Shown: piece after piece, positions 1 through 8,324 of the stretch | Position numbering within the stretch: position 1 is the first letter of the stretch | How the letters are laid out: the number at the start of each line of letters is the position of its first letter | Assembly (NCBI GenBank): GCA_025934135.1 | Contig: JAICYR010000009.1 | Coordinates: 1-39,752, forward strand | Direction of reading: 5' to 3' | Length of the DNA stretch: 39,752 nt | Origin: Acidobacteriaceae bacterium | GTDB lineage: Bacteria; Acidobacteriota; Terriglobia; Terriglobales; Acidobacteriaceae | Program-made: the position numbers and the translations under genes | Notes under the pieces: generated by a model | What the model saw: the letters and a program-made list of their open reading frames with translations, nothing else | What the model was told of the DNA's origin: nothing | Databases searched by the model: none

Positions 1-21
1 GCGTGACGATATAGAGAGACG

Positions 22-1233
22 ATGCCACCAACTCAGAGCAAAGATTATTACGGCGTACTTGGCGTAAAGAAGACGGCCACGGCGGAGGAGATTCGCAAGG
101 CCTTTCGCAAACTCGCGCGCAAATATCATCCGGACGTGAATCCGGGGGATAAAAAAGCGGAAGAAAAGTTCAAGGAAATCTCCGAAGCCAACGATATTCT
201 GAGCGACGAGAAGAAGCGCAAGATTTTCGACCAGCTTGGGTTTTACTCCGACCAGATTGATCCGGCGCAGGCCGAGGCGGCGGCGCGCGGCGGCTATGGC
301 CGTGCGGGAGCGGGGCACGGCGGGCAGGGCGTTCCATTTGATTTTGGCGGGTTCGACTTTAACGATTTTGCAAGCCAGCAGGCAGCGGGACGGCAGCAGC
401 AGGAGTCGGGCGGCGGCGGTTGGGGCGGCTTTCGCGACATCTTTTCGGGAATCTTTAATCAGGGCGGGCGTGAGCAGCCTCGCGGCCCGGAGCCGGGCAC
501 CGATCTTGAATACCAGATCAATGTCGATTTCTGGACGGCGATTCGCGGCGGGACGACGCGCCTGCAAATCCAGCGGCAGGAGATGTGCGCCACCTGCAAG
601 GGCAAAGGCGCAACCGGCGGCTCGCAAACGTGTCCCGAGTGCCACGGGTCGGGCCAGGTGACGCAGATGGGCGGGCGGATGAAGTTCAATATCCAGTGCC
701 CGCGCTGCGGTGGTTCGGGCAAGGTGCAGCACGCTTGCACCACGTGCCACGGCGAGGGGACGGTTACGCGTACGGAGCAAATTGAATTCCGGATCAAGCC
801 AGGCACGCGCGACGGACAGCGAATTCGGCTGGGTGGCAAGGGCAACGCCGGAATCAACGGCGGGCCGTCGGGCGACCTTTATCTGGTGGTGAAGGCGGGC
901 ACTCATCCGGTGTTCACGCGGCAGGGTGACGACATTTACGTGACGGTCCCGGCAACGGTGGCGGAGGCGGCGCTGGGGGCCAAGATCGAGGTCCCGACCA
1001 TAGATGGGCGCGCGCAGTTGAAGGTCCCACCGGGCACGCAGAGCGGGCAGAAGCTGAGGATGCGCGAGCGCGGGGTGCCGTCGTCAGCGCATGAGGGCAA
1101 GCGCGGCGACCAGATCGTGACTGTCGAGATCATGGTCCCGAAGGTGCAGGACGAGCGGTCGAAGGAGATTTTGCGGGAGTTTGCGAAGCTGAATCCCGAG
1201 GACCCGCGCGCGGCGATGTGGGCGAAGGTATAG
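22..1233 (+). CDS. dnaJ: Chaperone protein DnaJ (Hsp40)
   Basis: Co-chaperone that delivers unfolded clients to DnaK and stimulates its ATPase; cytoplasmic. The 403-residue protein has the full type I layout. A J-domain covers about residues 8-73 with the HPD motif at 36-38. A long Gly/Phe-rich linker follows (about 88-160). The zinc-binding region has four CxxCxGxG motifs starting at C189, C204, C226 and C239, then the C-terminal substrate-binding domains. Length is close to the usual 370-390 plus an extended linker. The ATG at 22 follows an AGAGAGAC stretch. It is first of three same-strand genes ending in an hspR-like regulator, an arrangement known from heat-shock operons. The upstream region, including any dnaK, is outside the window. 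Confidence is high. Confidence 0.97.
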   Translation: MPPTQSKDYYGVLGVKKTATAEEIRKAFRKLARKYHPDVNPGDKKAEEKFKEISEANDILSDEKKRKIFDQLGFYSDQIDPAQAEAAARGGYGRAGAGHGGQGVPFDFGGFDFNDFASQQAAGRQQQESGGGGWGGFRDIFSGIFNQGGREQPRGPEPGTDLEYQINVDFWTAIRGGTTRLQIQRQEMCATCKGKGATGGSQTCPECHGSGQVTQMGGRMKFNIQCPRCGGSGKVQHACTTCHGEGTVTRTEQIEFRIKPGTRDGQRIRLGGKGNAGINGGPSGDLYLVVKAGTHPVFTRQGDDIYVTVPATVAEAALGAKIEVPTIDGRAQLKVPPGTQSGQKLRMRERGVPSSAHEGKRGDQIVTVEIMVPKVQDERSKEILREFAKLNPEDPRAAMWAKV

Positions 1234-1238
1234 AGGCC

Positions 1239-1712
1239 ATGAGCGAAGAGGAAGTCCAAGACGCAAACGTTCGAGATGACGCGAACGAGGTGCTGAATGC
1301 CAGCGTGACCTACGCCAAACGGATGCTGCGGAAGTATGGGCAGTTCGCGCCGTTTGCATACCGGATGAAGGGCGATGGAGACGTAGCGCTGGAAGTGGTG
1401 GCGCAGCACGATATGCCAGCTGAGCCAGCCATGCTTCTGGATCTGCTCTACGAGCAGCTCAGCGAGCGGGCGAAAAAGGGCCTGATTACGGCGGCGGCGT
1501 TCGCGTCCAATGTGAGCATGGCGAGTTCATCGAAGGAAGGCTACACCGACGCGGTGATGGTGGACATTGAACACAGAGACGGATACTCGGTGCAGGCGTT
1601 TATTCCATACCGGATTACGGGCGGTCAACTGCATGGGTTGTTCCCGCGGATAGTGCGGTTCGGCGCGCTGAAGATCCAAGACGGAAAGCCAAGGCTGTTC
1701 GGGCGGGAGTGA
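1239..1712 (+). CDS. Uncharacterised 157-residue protein between dnaJ and hspR
   Basis: I do not recognise this protein. The ATG at 1239 lies 5 bases after the dnaJ stop and is preferred over an upstream in-frame ATG at 1218 inside dnaJ. The product is soluble-looking, with no signal peptide or membrane segment. It has an acidic N-terminus (MSEEEVQD), a helical middle (about residues 20-90) and a mixed C-terminal half rich in beta-type residues ending FGRE. The tight spacing to dnaJ, and 7 bases to the next gene, shows that it belongs to the dnaJ-hspR operon. A chaperone-linked or stress-linked role is inferred only from that position. Confidence 0.8.
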   Translation: MSEEEVQDANVRDDANEVLNASVTYAKRMLRKYGQFAPFAYRMKGDGDVALEVVAQHDMPAEPAMLLDLLYEQLSERAKKGLITAAAFASNVSMASSSKEGYTDAVMVDIEHRDGYSVQAFIPYRITGGQLHGLFPRIVRFGALKIQDGKPRLFGRE

Positions 1713-1719
1713 AAGCCTA

Positions 1720-2115
1720 ATGCCAACGAAACGCAAATCCAAAGGCGCTTACATGATCTCGGCGGTGGCCGAGATGTATGGGATTCATCCTCAGACGCTG
1801 CGTCTGTATGAGCGCGAGGGGCTGCTGAAGCCGTCGCGAACGGAAGGCAATACGCGCCTCTACACGGAAGAAGATTTAGAGCGGCTGGAGTTTATTTTGA
1901 ACCTGGCCCGCGACCTGGGCGTGAACATTGCGGGCATTGCCATTGTGCTGCAGATGCGCGAGCGGATGGAGGAGATGAACCGCCAGATGCAGAGCTTTGT
2001 GGACTATGTGCGCACGGAGATGCTGTCGCAGATGCAGCAGGGTATGTCGCGCGAGGTGGCGGCGATGGTCCCGCTGAAGCGGCCTATCGTTGAGCCCGCA
2101 AAAGGCCGGCGCTGA
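1720..2115 (+). CDS. hspR: MerR-family heat-shock regulator, HspR-like
   Basis: DNA-binding repressor of the MerR superfamily. In other bacteria HspR represses dnaK/clpB-type operons together with DnaK. The 131-residue protein has an N-terminal winged helix-turn-helix at about residues 12-80, with the typical MerR signature HPQTLRLYEREGLL, a wing around RTEGNTRLYTEEDL, and a following helix. A coiled dimerisation segment (MRERMEEMNRQMQSF) comes next. There is no cysteine-rich effector domain, which agrees with HspR rather than a metal sensor. It closes the dnaJ operon, so autoregulation is likely. I saw no HAIR operator (CTTGAGT-N7-ACTCAAG) in the visible upstream sequence; it would lie before the window start. 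Confidence 0.88.
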   Translation: MPTKRKSKGAYMISAVAEMYGIHPQTLRLYEREGLLKPSRTEGNTRLYTEEDLERLEFILNLARDLGVNIAGIAIVLQMRERMEEMNRQMQSFVDYVRTEMLSQMQQGMSREVAAMVPLKRPIVEPAKGRR

Positions 2116-2236
2116 TCCTTCTTTTAGCTCCCGCAAAAATCTTTGATTTCGCGCCTATTTCCCGCGCAATTTCTGGCGCTCTGGGCTAGTCTGATAGCAG
2201 GGAATCTGTAGGCAAATTCCGGTTTTGACCTTTTCT

Positions 2237-3442
2237 ATGATTAAGCTTCTGTTTGGGCTTGGGCTTGGGCTATTTGGCCTGCTTACATCATCGATATTCA
2301 GCGCGCTGGTGCTTGCCGGCGTCTGGCGGTTTGTTGCCCGCCGCAAGCGCGCGCGCCGTCACGAGTTTTGCCCTTCCGTATCGCTTTTCAAGCCGTTGCA
2401 CGGAGCCGAGCCCGATCTGGAGTCGCGACTGGCGAGCTTCTTTGAGCAGGATTATCCCAAATACGAAATTTTATTTGGCGCGCGCGTGGCGTCCGATGAG
2501 GGCTTGCAGGCAGCGCGACGCGTGGCGGCGCTCTATCCGAATGTGCCGGTCAAGTATGTGCTGACGGGCGAACCTTGGCAGATCAACGCAAAGGTCTGCA
2601 CGCTGGAATCGATGGAGCGCGCCGCGTCGCACGACATATTCGTCATCAGCGACAGCGACGTGCGGGTTGAGCCGGATTATCTGCGTGAAGTTGTGGCGCC
2701 GTTTGCCGAGCAGAAGACGGGCGCGGTGACGTGCCTGTATCGCGGCGTAGCGGAAGATCAGGGGCTGTGGGCCAAGTTGGAAGCGGCAGGCATGTCCATT
2801 GAAATGACCGCCGGAGTTGTGGCCGCCGATTTGATGGAGGGAATGAAGTTCGCGCTGGGGCCGACCATGGCGGTGCGTCGCGAATGCGTGCGGGAGATGG
2901 GCGGGTTCAGCACGCTGGGCGCGTATTGTGCGGACGACTTTGTGCTGGGCAGTGCGATTGCCGCGAACGGGCATACCGTGGTGCTTTCCACGCACGTGAT
3001 CGACCATCTGGTGCTGAACTCCGATTTTGTGGATTCGCAGAAGCATCAGGTGCGCTGGATGAAGTCCACGCGCTTTTCGCGGCCCAAGGGACACTTCGGG
3101 ACCTCGCTCACGTTCAGCGTCCCGTTTGGACTGCTGGCATGCTTTGCGGCGGTGATGTTGCATCATCGCGAGCTTGGATTGGCGCTGCTGGCCTACAGCG
3201 TGATCTCGCGCGCCGGACTGGCAGCCGTGATTGGCGGGACGGTCGTGCGGGAGCGGCATCTGCTGCGGACGGTCTTGCTTTATCCCCTTCGCGATCTGCT
3301 GGGGTTCTTCTACTGGGCGGCCAGCTATGGCAGCCGCGAAATTGTGTGGCGCAACCAGATCTATCGCCTTGCGGAAGGCGGACTGATGCTCGCGCGGGAG
3401 GAAGATGTGGCCGAAGACGAGCAGCCGGCGCTCACAGCCTGA
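2237..3442 (+). CDS. GT21-type glycosyltransferase, HpnI / ceramide glucosyltransferase-like
   Basis: Membrane glycosyltransferase of the family containing ceramide glucosyltransferase and hopanoid HpnI, which puts N-acetylglucosamine on bacteriohopanetetrol. The 401-residue product starts at the ATG at 2237; a TTG four codons upstream is possible but less likely. It has an N-terminal membrane helix (about residues 3-30) and a GT-A catalytic domain with LFKPLHGAEPDLE, the acidic motif ISDSDVRV, CADDF, and HQVRWMKSTR at the place of the (Q/R)xxRW motif. Two or three membrane helices lie near the C-terminus. The next gene is a sugar-mutase-like flavoprotein 161 bases away, so the pair may modify a glycolipid. 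The lipid acceptor cannot be read from sequence, and no hopanoid cyclase gene is present in the window. Confidence 0.85.
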   Translation: MIKLLFGLGLGLFGLLTSSIFSALVLAGVWRFVARRKRARRHEFCPSVSLFKPLHGAEPDLESRLASFFEQDYPKYEILFGARVASDEGLQAARRVAALYPNVPVKYVLTGEPWQINAKVCTLESMERAASHDIFVISDSDVRVEPDYLREVVAPFAEQKTGAVTCLYRGVAEDQGLWAKLEAAGMSIEMTAGVVAADLMEGMKFALGPTMAVRRECVREMGGFSTLGAYCADDFVLGSAIAANGHTVVLSTHVIDHLVLNSDFVDSQKHQVRWMKSTRFSRPKGHFGTSLTFSVPFGLLACFAAVMLHHRELGLALLAYSVISRAGLAAVIGGTVVRERHLLRTVLLYPLRDLLGFFYWAASYGSREIVWRNQIYRLAEGGLMLAREEDVAEDEQPALTA

Positions 3443-3499
3443 CCTAGTGCCGGCGAATTTGCTTGCGGCGGCCCGTTTCCGACTTCACTATAAGGAAAT

Positions 3500-3604
3500 A
3501 TGTTTCTGAGAGTTTTTGTTCATAGCGCGAGGGCTGCGCGTTCGCGGCAGTTTGTCCCGACACGTGCGAGTCGGTGTGAGCAGTCATGTGGGGCCGCCTT
3601 CTAA
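3500..3604 (+). CDS. Possible 34-codon upstream ORF (leader peptide)
   Basis: A short ORF starts with ATG at 3500, preceded by AAGGA at 3492-3496 with tight spacing. It ends with TAA at 3602-3604, whose last base is the first base of the ATG at 3604 of the flavoprotein gene (TAATG overlap). The peptide is Arg/Ala-rich and resembles nothing I know. The stop-start overlap suggests translational coupling, but a chance ORF is equally possible in this GC-rich sequence. Confidence 0.25.
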   Translation: MFLRVFVHSARAARSRQFVPTRASRCEQSCGAAF

Positions 3605-5163
3605 TGCAGGAGAAGAAAACAGCGGTAATTATTGGCGCGGGGCCGGCGGGACTTACGGCGGCGCTGGAGTTCGTGCGCCGGTCCGACGTTCATCCCATTG
3701 TGCTGGAGGCGAGCCGGGAGATCGGCGGGATTTCGCGAACCATCCGGCACAACGGAAACCGGATGGACATTGGCGGGCATCGCTTCTTCTCAAAGTCCGA
3801 CCGGGTGATGGACTGGTGGGCCGAGTTGATGCCGATTGCGGGCGACGGCGAGCACGCGGTCCGCTACCAGAACAAGGAGCGGGTGGTTGCGGCAACCGCG
3901 GATGATTCTGACCTGGTGATGCTGGTCAGGCCGCGCCGCAGCCGGATTTACTTTTTACGAAATTTTTTCAACTATCCGCTTTCGCTCGATGCGCGGACGC
4001 TGCGCCTGCTCGGGCTGAAGCGCACCTTCAGAATCGGGCTGGGGTATTTGCGGGCCAAGCTGTTTCCGCGCAAGCCGGAAAAGACGCTGGAAGATTTTTT
4101 GATCAACCGCTTCGGAGTGGAGCTTTACCGGACGTTTTTCAAGTCCTATACGGAAAAGGTGTGGGGCGTTCCGTGCGACCAGATCAGCGCGGAGTGGGGA
4201 GCGCAGCGCATCAAGGGGCTTTCGCTGCGGACGGCGGTACTGCATTTTCTTAAGAAGACATTCAGCCGCCGGAAATCCGGCGACCTGTCGCAGAAGGGGA
4301 CTGAGACTTCGCTGATCGAGAAATTTCTTTATCCCAAGTACGGGCCGGGGCAGCTTTGGGAACATGTAGCTGATCTGGTTACAGAAAAGGGCGGGGAAGT
4401 GCGGCTGGGCTGGCGAGTGACTGGTTTGCATGTGGAGGGGGGCCGCGTCACCTCAGTTACGGCGGTCAGTGATGCCGGAGAGTCGGCGTCCATCGCGGCG
4501 GATTATGTCTTTTCCACCATGCCGATACGGGAGCTGATTCGCGGGCTGGACTGCGAGGTCCCGGCGAATGTGCGCGAGGTAAGCGAGGGGCTGGTTTATC
4601 GGGACTTTGTAACGGTCGGGCTGCTGGCGGACAGGCTCACGGTGACGGAGCCGGACGGGTCACTGCTGAAGGACACCTGGATTTATATTCAGGAGCCGGA
4701 TGTACTGCTGGGGCGGCTCCAAATTTTCAATAACTGGAGCCCGTATATGGTGGCGGATCCAAAGAAGGTCTGGATTGGGCTGGAGTACTTCTGCTACGAC
4801 ACCGAGCCACTATGGAATATGTCGAATGAGGAGATTGCGAAGTTCGCGATCTCTGAAGTGGAGAAGATAGGGATACTCAAGGCGGCGGATGTCCGTGATT
4901 CTCATGTCGTGCGGGTACCGAAGACTTATCCTGCCTATTTTGGGACTTATGACCGCTTCGATGAAGTTATCGATTATGTCAATAAGTTCGAGAACCTCTA
5001 TCTTGTGGGCCGGAATGGGATGCATAAGTACAACAACCAGGACCACTCCATGCTTACGGCCATGACTTCCGTGGACCAAATTCTGGCTGGTGCGGGTGAC
5101 AAGGCCGGCATTTGGAAGATCAATACGGAGCAGGATTACCACGAAGCGAAAGAGAAGAAGTGA
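3604..5163 (+). CDS. FAD-dependent oxidoreductase, UDP-galactopyranose-mutase/amine-oxidase-like
   Basis: Flavoprotein of the family usually annotated as NAD(P)/FAD-dependent oxidoreductase, resembling UDP-galactopyranose mutase and protoporphyrinogen oxidase; the real substrate is unknown. The roughly 519-residue protein has an N-terminal Rossmann FAD motif, [16 protein letters not shown], then [13 protein letters not shown]. Family segments include [31 protein letters not shown] and RIKGLSL. The C-terminal flavin-contacting stretch is [18 protein letters not shown]. The ATG at 3604 overlaps the stop of a small upstream ORF; another in-frame ATG at 3586 is possible. Position next to a GT21 glycosyltransferase suggests a role in making a sugar for a surface glycolipid or polysaccharide, which is inference. 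Followed by a strong terminator about 300 bases downstream. Confidence 0.88.
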   Translation: MQEKKTAVIIGAGPAGLTAALEFVRRSDVHPIVLEASREIGGISRTIRHNGNRMDIGGHRFFSKSDRVMDWWAELMPIAGDGEHAVRYQNKERVVAATADDSDLVMLVRPRRSRIYFLRNFFNYPLSLDARTLRLLGLKRTFRIGLGYLRAKLFPRKPEKTLEDFLINRFGVELYRTFFKSYTEKVWGVPCDQISAEWGAQRIKGLSLRTAVLHFLKKTFSRRKSGDLSQKGTETSLIEKFLYPKYGPGQLWEHVADLVTEKGGEVRLGWRVTGLHVEGGRVTSVTAVSDAGESASIAADYVFSTMPIRELIRGLDCEVPANVREVSEGLVYRDFVTVGLLADRLTVTEPDGSLLKDTWIYIQEPDVLLGRLQIFNNWSPYMVADPKKVWIGLEYFCYDTEPLWNMSNEEIAKFAISEVEKIGILKAADVRDSHVVRVPKTYPAYFGTYDRFDEVIDYVNKFENLYLVGRNGMHKYNNQDHSMLTAMTSVDQILAGAGDKAGIWKINTEQDYHEAKEKK

Positions 5164-5290
5164 TTCGGCCTAATGCTTGAATTTCTCCTGTGTTCCTTTG
5201 TTTTGTTGTAGTTATGGGCTGGCAGGAGGCCTATGTCAGCCCTGCTCAATAAGTTGCGGCGAAGTCGGCCGTTTTCAAGAAGATAGAGCA

Positions 5291-5320
5291 CAGGGCTCAG
5301 GCTCAAGGCCCAAGGCTCAA
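5291..5320. repeat. Short GGCTCA-type tandem repeat patch
   Basis: A run of degenerate heptad-like units (CAGGGCTCAGGCTCAAGG, then CCAAGGCTCAA). The 11-base string CAGGGCTCAGG also occurs at 30964-30974, at the 3' end of the E1-alpha-like gene, so this is a dispersed low-complexity repeat type. Confidence 0.5.
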
Positions 5321-5387
5321 AAACGCGTTTAGCGATTAATGTTGATTTTCTCCCCGACGAACGCGCTTCCGGTTCGGCAGAACCGCA

Positions 5388-5441
5388 GATCCTTCGACTT
5401 CGTCGTCGCGCTTTGGCGCGAACGACTCCGCTCAGGATGAC
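5388..5441. repeat. Palindromic intergenic repeat (CCTTCGACTTCG / CGCTCAGGATGAC)
   Basis: The outer arms GATCCTTCG and CTCAGGATGAC enclose an inner hairpin with arms CGTCGCGC and GCGCGAACG around TTTG. Similar CCTTCGAC...CAGGATGAC elements are, to my knowledge, common intergenic repeats in Acidobacteriota and other soil bacteria. Only this one copy is seen in the window. Confidence 0.55.
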
Positions 5442-5466
5442 GTCGTGGAGTCAAGCCAATAAAAGC

Positions 5467-5498
5467 AAAAGGCGCGGCCTGATGGCTGCGCCTTTTTT
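5467..5498 (+). terminator. Intrinsic terminator after the flavoprotein gene
   Basis: The arms AAAAGGCGCGGCC (5467-5479) and GGCTGCGCCTTTT (5484-5496) pair over 13 bp, with one G-T pair and a TGAT loop, and run into six T residues (5493-5498). The A-run on the left arm means it could also stop minus-strand transcription arriving from the lipoprotein operon. Confidence 0.85.
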
Positions 5499-5624
5499 GC
5501 GGAATCTGTTTTGTCTCTACTCGCCTATTATATCAAGTCCAAGGAAATTAAATGCATGGGGATTTCTTTGTGTTTTGTGTAACTTCGAAGGTGGAGAGGG
5601 TTGACAAGTTTTGGTGGGTTTGTC

Positions 5625-5720
5625 ACCCACTCAATCCAAAGGCGGGCCTGAGTCCACACCACGAACGAAGACCTGTTCGTCAACTGCGGACAAACACCCA
5701 TGGGGGCGCGGATTGGCCAC
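5625..5720. repeat. Dispersed GGGCTTGAGT-family repeat, copy 1
   Basis: Contains CACTCAATCC, GCGGGCCTGAGTCC and ACGAACGAAGACCTGT, then a GGCCACCC end. The 28-base block 5649-5676 matches 25866-25893 with a single mismatch. The copies at 10191-10230 and 27951-28008 share the CTCAA...GGGCTTGA...GGCCACC frame. Confidence 0.75.
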
Positions 5721-5734
5721 CCGGAATTAGAATC

Positions 5735-6334
5735 TTAGCCCTTGGCGATTTCGTTCAGGAGGACGCGGGCTTTGGTGACGAGGGTGTGGGCTCCGTCGAG
5801 GTCGGCCTGGTTGAGGGCCTGTCTGGCTTTGTCGAGGAAAGTGCGGATCTGGGTGACGGTGGTCTCTTCCTCTTTGTTCAATGGCCGTTTGATCTTGTTC
5901 AGGGTCTTTTCGGTGGAGTCGATTTCGTCGACGATCTGGTGGCGGCGTTCCAGATTGGTGCTTTCTCCGGCGGCGGAAAGCTGGCCGATGGGAGAAATGT
6001 CCGTAGGCACGCCGGTGGCAAGCTGTTCGGGAGTGGGCTGAGGCTTGGGCGCGGGCGTTTCCGGAGTGGCGGGAATGGTGATGTGCCGGGGCCGGCGGTA
6101 TTGGACGGGCTTGCGCACAGGCGCCAGTGAGACAGGGGCCATGGTGGGCGGAATGATATTGGGCAGCGGTGGAGTCGGAATATACGGCGGAGGCACGTTG
6201 TTTGCGATTTCAGAAAGAGGCACGGCTGGTGGCGGAGGCGGCGGCGCGGACGCGGCTTTGTGGCGCAGCAATCCACAGCCCGCCAGCAGGGCGGAGGACA
6301 GAAAAAGAGCCGCTGCCTTTACCGCGGTATTCAT
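5735..6334 (-). CDS. Proline-rich lipoprotein of unknown function
   Basis: A 199-residue predicted lipoprotein. The signal peptide ends in a lipobox, SALLAGC, with Cys20. The mature part begins with a Pro-rich stretch (about residues 30-110, repeated PPP and TPxxP motifs) that could span the cell wall or act as a flexible tether. A C-terminal helical domain follows (about 125-199, rich in Glu, Asp, Lys and Leu). Its start codon overlaps the stop of the histidine kinase gene by 4 bases (ATGA type), so it is translationally coupled to a two-component system. This suggests an envelope-stress or signal-input role, which is inference. I do not recognise the C-terminal domain. Confidence 0.85.
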   Translation of the reverse strand: MNTAVKAAALFLSSALLAGCGLLRHKAASAPPPPPPAVPLSEIANNVPPPYIPTPPLPNIIPPTMAPVSLAPVRKPVQYRRPRHITIPATPETPAPKPQPTPEQLATGVPTDISPIGQLSAAGESTNLERRHQIVDEIDSTEKTLNKIKRPLNKEEETTVTQIRTFLDKARQALNQADLDGAHTLVTKARVLLNEIAKG

Positions 6335-8286
6335 TCAGTGATTCCCTTCAACTCGGTATTCGCCTCCACCGCAGGGCCGCGCAGCCCCGGATCAGATGGA
6401 GGAATTGCCGGAATACGCAATGTGAAGGTTGAACCCTTCCCCAGCTTCGATTCTACGTCAAGATTTCCGTGATGGAGTTGCAGGATTCGGTACGTCATGG
6501 CGAGGCCGATTCCGCTGCCCTCGCGCTTGGTGGTGAAGTAGAGGTCGAAGATGCGGTCGCGAATTTCGCTGGGGATTCCTTCGCCGTGGTCTTCGACTTT
6601 GAGGATGGCGGTGCGGGGGTCGTCGGTCAGGCGGACGGAGAGTTCGCCTCCGTTTGACATGGCCTGGGCGCCGTTGATGACGATGTTCAGGAGGGCCTGC
6701 TTAATGAGATCGGCATCGATGCGGACATTGATGGGGTGATCGGGGACAGAGCTGCGCACAGTGATTTTGCGGGTCTCCATTTCCGCGGAGGCGAGCATGA
6801 GGACGCTGGAGACGATATCGCGGAGGTCTTCGTCCTGAAGACGCAGTTCGACGGGGCGGGAGAAGTCGACGAGAGTCTGAACGACGCGGTCGAGGCGCTG
6901 GATTTCGCTTTGAATGACTTCGAGATGGCGCTCGGCGCCTGAGTTTGAGTTCATCTTGCTGCGCAGCAGTTCCAGATGCACGACGATGGCGTTGATGGGG
7001 TTCTTGACCTCGTGGCCGACGCCTTGTGTAAGGCGTCCGATGGCGGCCATGCGGCGGGAGAGCTCAAGCTCGTTTTCGATTTCGCGCACGGACTCGAAGT
7101 CATGGAGGGTGAGGAGAGCGCCGAGGGAGTGGCTCTGGTCCGCTGAGTGGTCATCATGGATGAAGTCGAGGGAGATTTCGACGCGGCGGCCAGTTTCGGT
7201 GGTCAACTCCTCCTGGACGATGGAGATGCCGGCGGCGAATGCCTGGCGGACGGTGCGGCCGAGGAGGGTCTTGCGGTCAAAGATGTCGTGGACGGAAGCG
7301 CCGAGGATCTGGTCGCGGTCGACGGAGAGAAAGCGCTCGACGGAGCGGGAGACGAGGACGGCGCGTGCGTCGCGGGTGAAGAGCATCATCCCGTCCTGAA
7401 GGTTGGAGAGAATCTGGTCGAGGTTTTCCTTGAGGGCGGAGAAGACCTCTTCAACGTTTTTCATGCGTCGTCCGAGGCGCTCGATTTTATGGGAGACCTG
7501 GACGACGGTATCTCCGGAGGGGAGGGCCGGGGGATCGGAGGCGGGTTCGATGGATGGGCCGGAAGCGTCTGCGGCGGCCTGAAGGGCGTCGAGCCGGGCG
7601 CTGATCTGGGCGATGGGGGCGAGGGCGAGGTTGGCGACAAAAGCCGCCGCGATGAGCGAGAGCAGGATGGCGAGGCTGGCGTAACTAATGGCCTCAATAA
7701 GCCAGGGGCGGAGGGCGTTTTCGAGAAATGTGGTGCGGATGCCGATCTGGATATTGAGGAAGGGCTGATTATTGCGGTCGAGTTCCAGAGCGACGTTGTA
7801 GACGCGAGGCGGGCCGAAGACGATCTTCAGAGTATCAATGAGGGAATGGCCGCGGAGCGTGGAGTAGTCGGGCCGCTTGGGCAGAATTGTGTCTTCGAGC
7901 GCGGCGTTGGGCGCCGTGACGAGGGCGCGCCCATCACGGTCGACAATGGCGAGGTCGAATACGGTGGGCACGTAGTTGATGACGGAGTTGGTGAAGGCGC
8001 GCAAAGCGGGGTCGTTGCGCAGCGAATTGGCGACGGCGGCGTGTACGGAGGCGGGGTCGTTGACGTCGATGGTCTGCTTGGGCAGGTTGATTTCGAGCGC
8101 CTGGCGGGTGGTGAACAAAAGCTGGTGGGTGAGGATGTCAGTGGAGTTATAGGACCGCTCAATGTGCTGCTGGAGAAGCTGGCCGATGTAGAGCCAGGAC
8201 AGCACAGAGACCACCAGGAACACCAGAATGGTGATGGCGAGGGCGAGTTTGGTCTTCAGTCGCACCGGAATGTAAGAGTGAAGCAT
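6331..8286 (-). CDS. Membrane sensor histidine kinase (NtrB-like C-terminus)
   Basis: Sensor kinase of a two-component system, 651 residues. Transmembrane helix 1 is at about residues 14-37 and helix 2 at about 196-222, flanking a periplasmic sensing region of about 155 residues. A linker of HAMP type follows, then a PAS-like domain (about 285-400). The dimerisation/phosphoacceptor motif is GHEVKNPINA, with His425. The ATPase domain has an N box around N534/N538, DHGEGIP at 566-572 and SGIGLAMTYR at 591-600. It lies downstream of an NtrC-type regulator gene (38-base gap) and overlaps the lipoprotein gene. The partners are therefore clear, while the stimulus is unknown. No strong Shine-Dalgarno sequence precedes the ATG. 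Confidence 0.93.
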   Translation of the reverse strand: MLHSYIPVRLKTKLALAITILVFLVVSVLSWLYIGQLLQQHIERSYNSTDILTHQLLFTTRQALEINLPKQTIDVNDPASVHAAVANSLRNDPALRAFTNSVINYVPTVFDLAIVDRDGRALVTAPNAALEDTILPKRPDYSTLRGHSLIDTLKIVFGPPRVYNVALELDRNNQPFLNIQIGIRTTFLENALRPWLIEAISYASLAILLSLIAAAFVANLALAPIAQISARLDALQAAADASGPSIEPASDPPALPSGDTVVQVSHKIERLGRRMKNVEEVFSALKENLDQILSNLQDGMMLFTRDARAVLVSRSVERFLSVDRDQILGASVHDIFDRKTLLGRTVRQAFAAGISIVQEELTTETGRRVEISLDFIHDDHSADQSHSLGALLTLHDFESVREIENELELSRRMAAIGRLTQGVGHEVKNPINAIVVHLELLRSKMNSNSGAERHLEVIQSEIQRLDRVVQTLVDFSRPVELRLQDEDLRDIVSSVLMLASAEMETRKITVRSSVPDHPINVRIDADLIKQALLNIVINGAQAMSNGGELSVRLTDDPRTAILKVEDHGEGIPSEIRDRIFDLYFTTKREGSGIGLAMTYRILQLHHGNLDVESKLGKGSTFTLRIPAIPPSDPGLRGPAVEANTELKGITE

Positions 8287-8324
8287 AAAACAGGCAGCAT
8301 TTGGTGCAAAGCGACAGTCGGACT

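Larger units (their letters stand above)
5164..5734. other. 570-base intergenic region rich in repeats
   Basis: No convincing gene. The region holds a short GGCTCA-type repeat patch (5291-5320), a palindromic repeat of the CCTTCGACTTCG...CTCAGGATGAC type (5388-5441), a strong intrinsic terminator (5467-5498) and one copy of the dispersed GGGCTTGAGT repeat family (5625-5720). It separates the convergent flavoprotein gene (plus) from the lipoprotein gene (minus). Confidence 0.75.
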
